Source: CBFIDE01 sp965661265 (GTDB lineage: Bacteria; Bacteroidota; Bacteroidia; Flavobacteriales; Schleiferiaceae). From it: a DNA stretch of 34,703 bases. Shown here piece after piece: positions 33,119-34,703 of the stretch. The notes under the pieces are model-generated. The model was given only the letters and a program-made list of their open reading frames with translations, had not been told where the DNA came from and searched no databases. A program made the position numbers and the translations under genes. Position 1 is the first letter of the stretch. Each line of letters begins with the position of its first letter. Location of the stretch: positions 1 through 34,703 of the forward strand of contig CBFIDE010000021.1 in assembly GCA_965661265.1 (NCBI GenBank), read 5' to 3'.

Positions 33119-33717
33119 AAAAACTAATCCCTCTCCTATTTACCTTTAGCCTACTTACATCTTGTCAGAAGGATGCTTTCTTATCCATAAGCGCGGGCTC
33201 TAATATGACTGATTTCTTACCTACAGTTACTAGATCCTTTGCAAGCCATAGTGGAGATACCATTCAGCTAGAATTATTAGAAAGCTCCAATACCATCTCC
33301 ACTCTTGATGCTAATGAAGCGCAATCAGATAAAGGTTTTGATTATATAGAGACTGATAATTATGAGTGCCTCTATGGAAATGATAGTATTGATATTCTTT
33401 TTGACTATGCCTTAAAAACAGAGTATGATGCAAGTCTAGAGAATCTTACCAAAGGCCTTCTAAATATAGAATTAAAGAGTTTAGCAATTAGTCCAAGCAT
33501 TGAATCTATGGATCTAGTTTTTGATCCATTTGAGAACTGTGCATCTGTAGATTGTTTCTTTCAGGATAGTATCCTAATGCAGGACAGTACTATTTATACA
33601 GATGTGTACTTTAGTAGAATGGATACTGCTAATGCAGCACACTATTTTTATTTTAACAAGCTCAATGGAATTATTAGTTTTAAATGGGCTAGTACAACAT
33701 ATACTTTAATACCATAA
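33115..33717 (+). CDS. Hypothetical lipoprotein
   Basis: I do not recognise this 200-residue protein. It starts at TTG (33115, overlapping the HAD stop in TTGA) with MKKLIPLLFTFSLLTSCQKD, a lipoprotein signal with lipobox Cys17. The mature part is acidic, beta-prone and has paired cysteines (YECLYG and later ENCASVDCFF). It lies between two genes of the iron-sulfur group, and the next ATG follows its stop by only two bases, so it is probably co-translated. It may be a later insertion into that operon. No function is proposed. Confidence 0.72.
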   Translation: MKKLIPLLFTFSLLTSCQKDAFLSISAGSNMTDFLPTVTRSFASHSGDTIQLELLESSNTISTLDANEAQSDKGFDYIETDNYECLYGNDSIDILFDYALKTEYDASLENLTKGLLNIELKSLAISPSIESMDLVFDPFENCASVDCFFQDSILMQDSTIYTDVYFSRMDTANAAHYFYFNKLNGIISFKWASTTYTLIP

Positions 33718-33719
33718 TA

Positions 33720-34511
33720 ATGGAGAATTCTATAAAAGTGCCTACCATGGCAGAGAAAATGGCGGAAGGCAAACTTCCAGAAGTTCTTTTTTGGGTAGGT
33801 TGCGCCGGTAGTTTTGATGATAGAGCTAAGAAAATTACAAAGGCTTTTGTAAAGATTTTACATGAAGCCAAGGTAGATTATGCGGTTTTAGGAGCGGAAG
33901 AGTCTTGCACAGGGGATCCGGCTAAGCGAGCAGGAAACGAATTCACATTTATGATGCAGGCCATGGCTAATATTGAAGTCATGAATGCTTACGAAGTAAA
34001 GAAGATCATCACTACTTGCCCTCATTGCTTTAACACACTAGCTAATGAATACCCTGATTTAGGTGGGAAGTATGAAGTTTTACACCATACTAAGTTTATC
34101 AATAACCTACTAAAAGAAGGCCGTCTGAGTATAGAAGGTGGTGACTTTAAAGGAAAACGAATTACTTATCACGATCCTTGTTATCTTGGTAGAGCTAATG
34201 GTATCTACGAAGCACCAAGAGAGTTGATTCGCAAGATGGATGCAGAGTTGGTGGAAATGAGACGCTGTAAAAGCAATGGCCTTTGTTGTGGTGCTGGAGG
34301 TGCTCAGATGTTTAAAGAACCAGAGCCAGGAAATAAGGATGTAAATATTGAGCGTACAGAGGAGGCTTTGGAAACTAAGCCAGATTTTATAGCAGCAGCC
34401 TGCCCTTTCTGTAATACAATGATGACTGATGGAGTGAAAAACTCTGAGAAAGAAGGTCAAATAGAAGTACTAGACCTTGCCGAAATGATTGCTCAAGCTA
34501 AAGACCTATAG
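33720..34511 (+). CDS. (Fe-S)-binding protein with two CCG domains (HdrB-like)
   Basis: This is a 263-residue soluble protein with two CCG-type cysteine-rich domains, the fold of the catalytic HdrB subunit and of lactate/glycolate oxidase iron-sulfur subunits. The first half has Cys28 (FWVGCAGS), Cys63 (ESCTGDPAKR), Cys100 and Cys103 (TTCPHCFNTL). The second half has Cys154 (DPCYLGR), Cys183, the Cys189-Cys190 pair (GLCCGAGG) and Cys228/Cys231 (ACPFCNTMM). It is expected to sit at the end of the electron route from the membrane protein at 31372-32679. Its ATG follows the lipoprotein stop by two bases. The substrate is not visible from the sequence. Confidence 0.9.
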   Translation: MENSIKVPTMAEKMAEGKLPEVLFWVGCAGSFDDRAKKITKAFVKILHEAKVDYAVLGAEESCTGDPAKRAGNEFTFMMQAMANIEVMNAYEVKKIITTCPHCFNTLANEYPDLGGKYEVLHHTKFINNLLKEGRLSIEGGDFKGKRITYHDPCYLGRANGIYEAPRELIRKMDAELVEMRRCKSNGLCCGAGGAQMFKEPEPGNKDVNIERTEEALETKPDFIAAACPFCNTMMTDGVKNSEKEGQIEVLDLAEMIAQAKDL

Positions 34512-34513
34512 AT

Positions 34514-34703
34514 ATGTATATCAGTTTTGATGAAATGGCGGATAATGCCAGAGTATGGATTTTTCAAAGCAATACTCACTTAGAATTTGAAAAGGTAGAA
34601 AGAGCAAGTGCAAGACTCATGAACTTTCTTGACAAATGGCAAGCTCATGGAAATGATCTTAAAGCTTCTTTCAATATTATGTACAATAGATTCATTATTG
34701 TGG
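34514..34703 (+). CDS. Small conserved Bacteroidota protein often labelled ABC transporter ATPase (partial, 3' cut)
   Basis: The first 63 codons (MYISFDEMADNARVWIFQSN and onward, ending NIMYNRFIIV) are in the window and the rest is cut off. I recognise this as the short, about 160-residue Bacteroidota protein commonly labelled ABC transporter ATPase. The visible part has no Walker A motif and looks too small to be an ABC ATPase, so that label is likely wrong. The ATG begins three bases after the CCG protein stop, placing it in the same operon. Function unknown. Confidence 0.75.
   Translation, partial: MYISFDEMADNARVWIFQSNTHLEFEKVERASARLMNFLDKWQAHGNDLKASFNIMYNRFIIV

Overview
The window is AT-rich and reads as the chromosome of a Bacteroidota member, most likely in or near the order Flavobacteriales. 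The evidence is a Lacal_2735-type small protein, a TonB-dependent receptor with a carboxypeptidase-regulatory-like N-terminus, a SPOR-domain amidase, a menaquinone (men) gene set, start codons without clear Shine-Dalgarno sequences, frequent TTG starts, and promoter boxes of the TAnnTTTG type (for example TATCTTTG at 15384-15391). I saw no tRNA, rRNA, CRISPR array, insertion sequence or phage gene.

Layout. 16-3819 (+): acyl-CoA carboxylase beta subunit, a bile-acid/sodium symporter-family transporter, a phospholipid-type acyltransferase and a 56-residue Lacal_2735-like protein. 3823-4659 (-): a decayed DUF3667 membrane-protein gene with several stops and frame changes. 4748-15309 (-): a menaquinone cluster reading thioesterase, menF, menD, a ydbS/ydbT-like PH-domain pair, menA, menC, then, after an oppositely oriented TonB-dependent receptor (5894-8287), menE. 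15384-18654 (+): a translation operon thrS-infC-rpmI-rplT with a promoter in front and a strong terminator behind; infC appears to start at CTG. 18652-19611 (-): a stand-alone ABC ATPase. 19683-20002 (+): a broken lipoprotein-like gene followed by a fold-prone stretch and a strong terminator. 20006-23793 (-): an overlapping three-gene set of OmpA-repeat protein, DinB/DUF1569 protein and membrane patatin. 23923-25809 (-): lpdA and ridA. 25846-26412 (+): an anthranilate/aminodeoxychorismate synthase glutaminase. 26409-29018 (-): lptD, intact in frame except for one premature TAA. 29092-34703 (+): an operon of SPOR amidase, MlaD-like protein, membrane iron-sulfur protein, HAD protein, lipoprotein, CCG-domain iron-sulfur protein, and the start of a small conserved Bacteroidota protein that runs off the window.

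How they work together. The men genes turn chorismate into menaquinone, and nearly every junction overlaps or abuts, which suggests one co-translated unit. thrS-infC-rpmI-rplT is a classical translation operon. The lptD/amidase/MlaD group points to outer-membrane and cell-wall upkeep. The two iron-sulfur proteins look like the membrane and CCG subunits of a heterodisulfide-reductase-like electron-transfer unit. Most of the window is ordinary core genome. The best leads are the premature stop in lptD, the CTG start of infC, the TonB receptor lodged inside the men cluster behind a terminator-like hairpin, the PH-domain pair within the men operon, the degenerate triple-OmpA protein, and the 19683-20002 relic/possible RNA locus. 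I found no clear new defence or mobile system.
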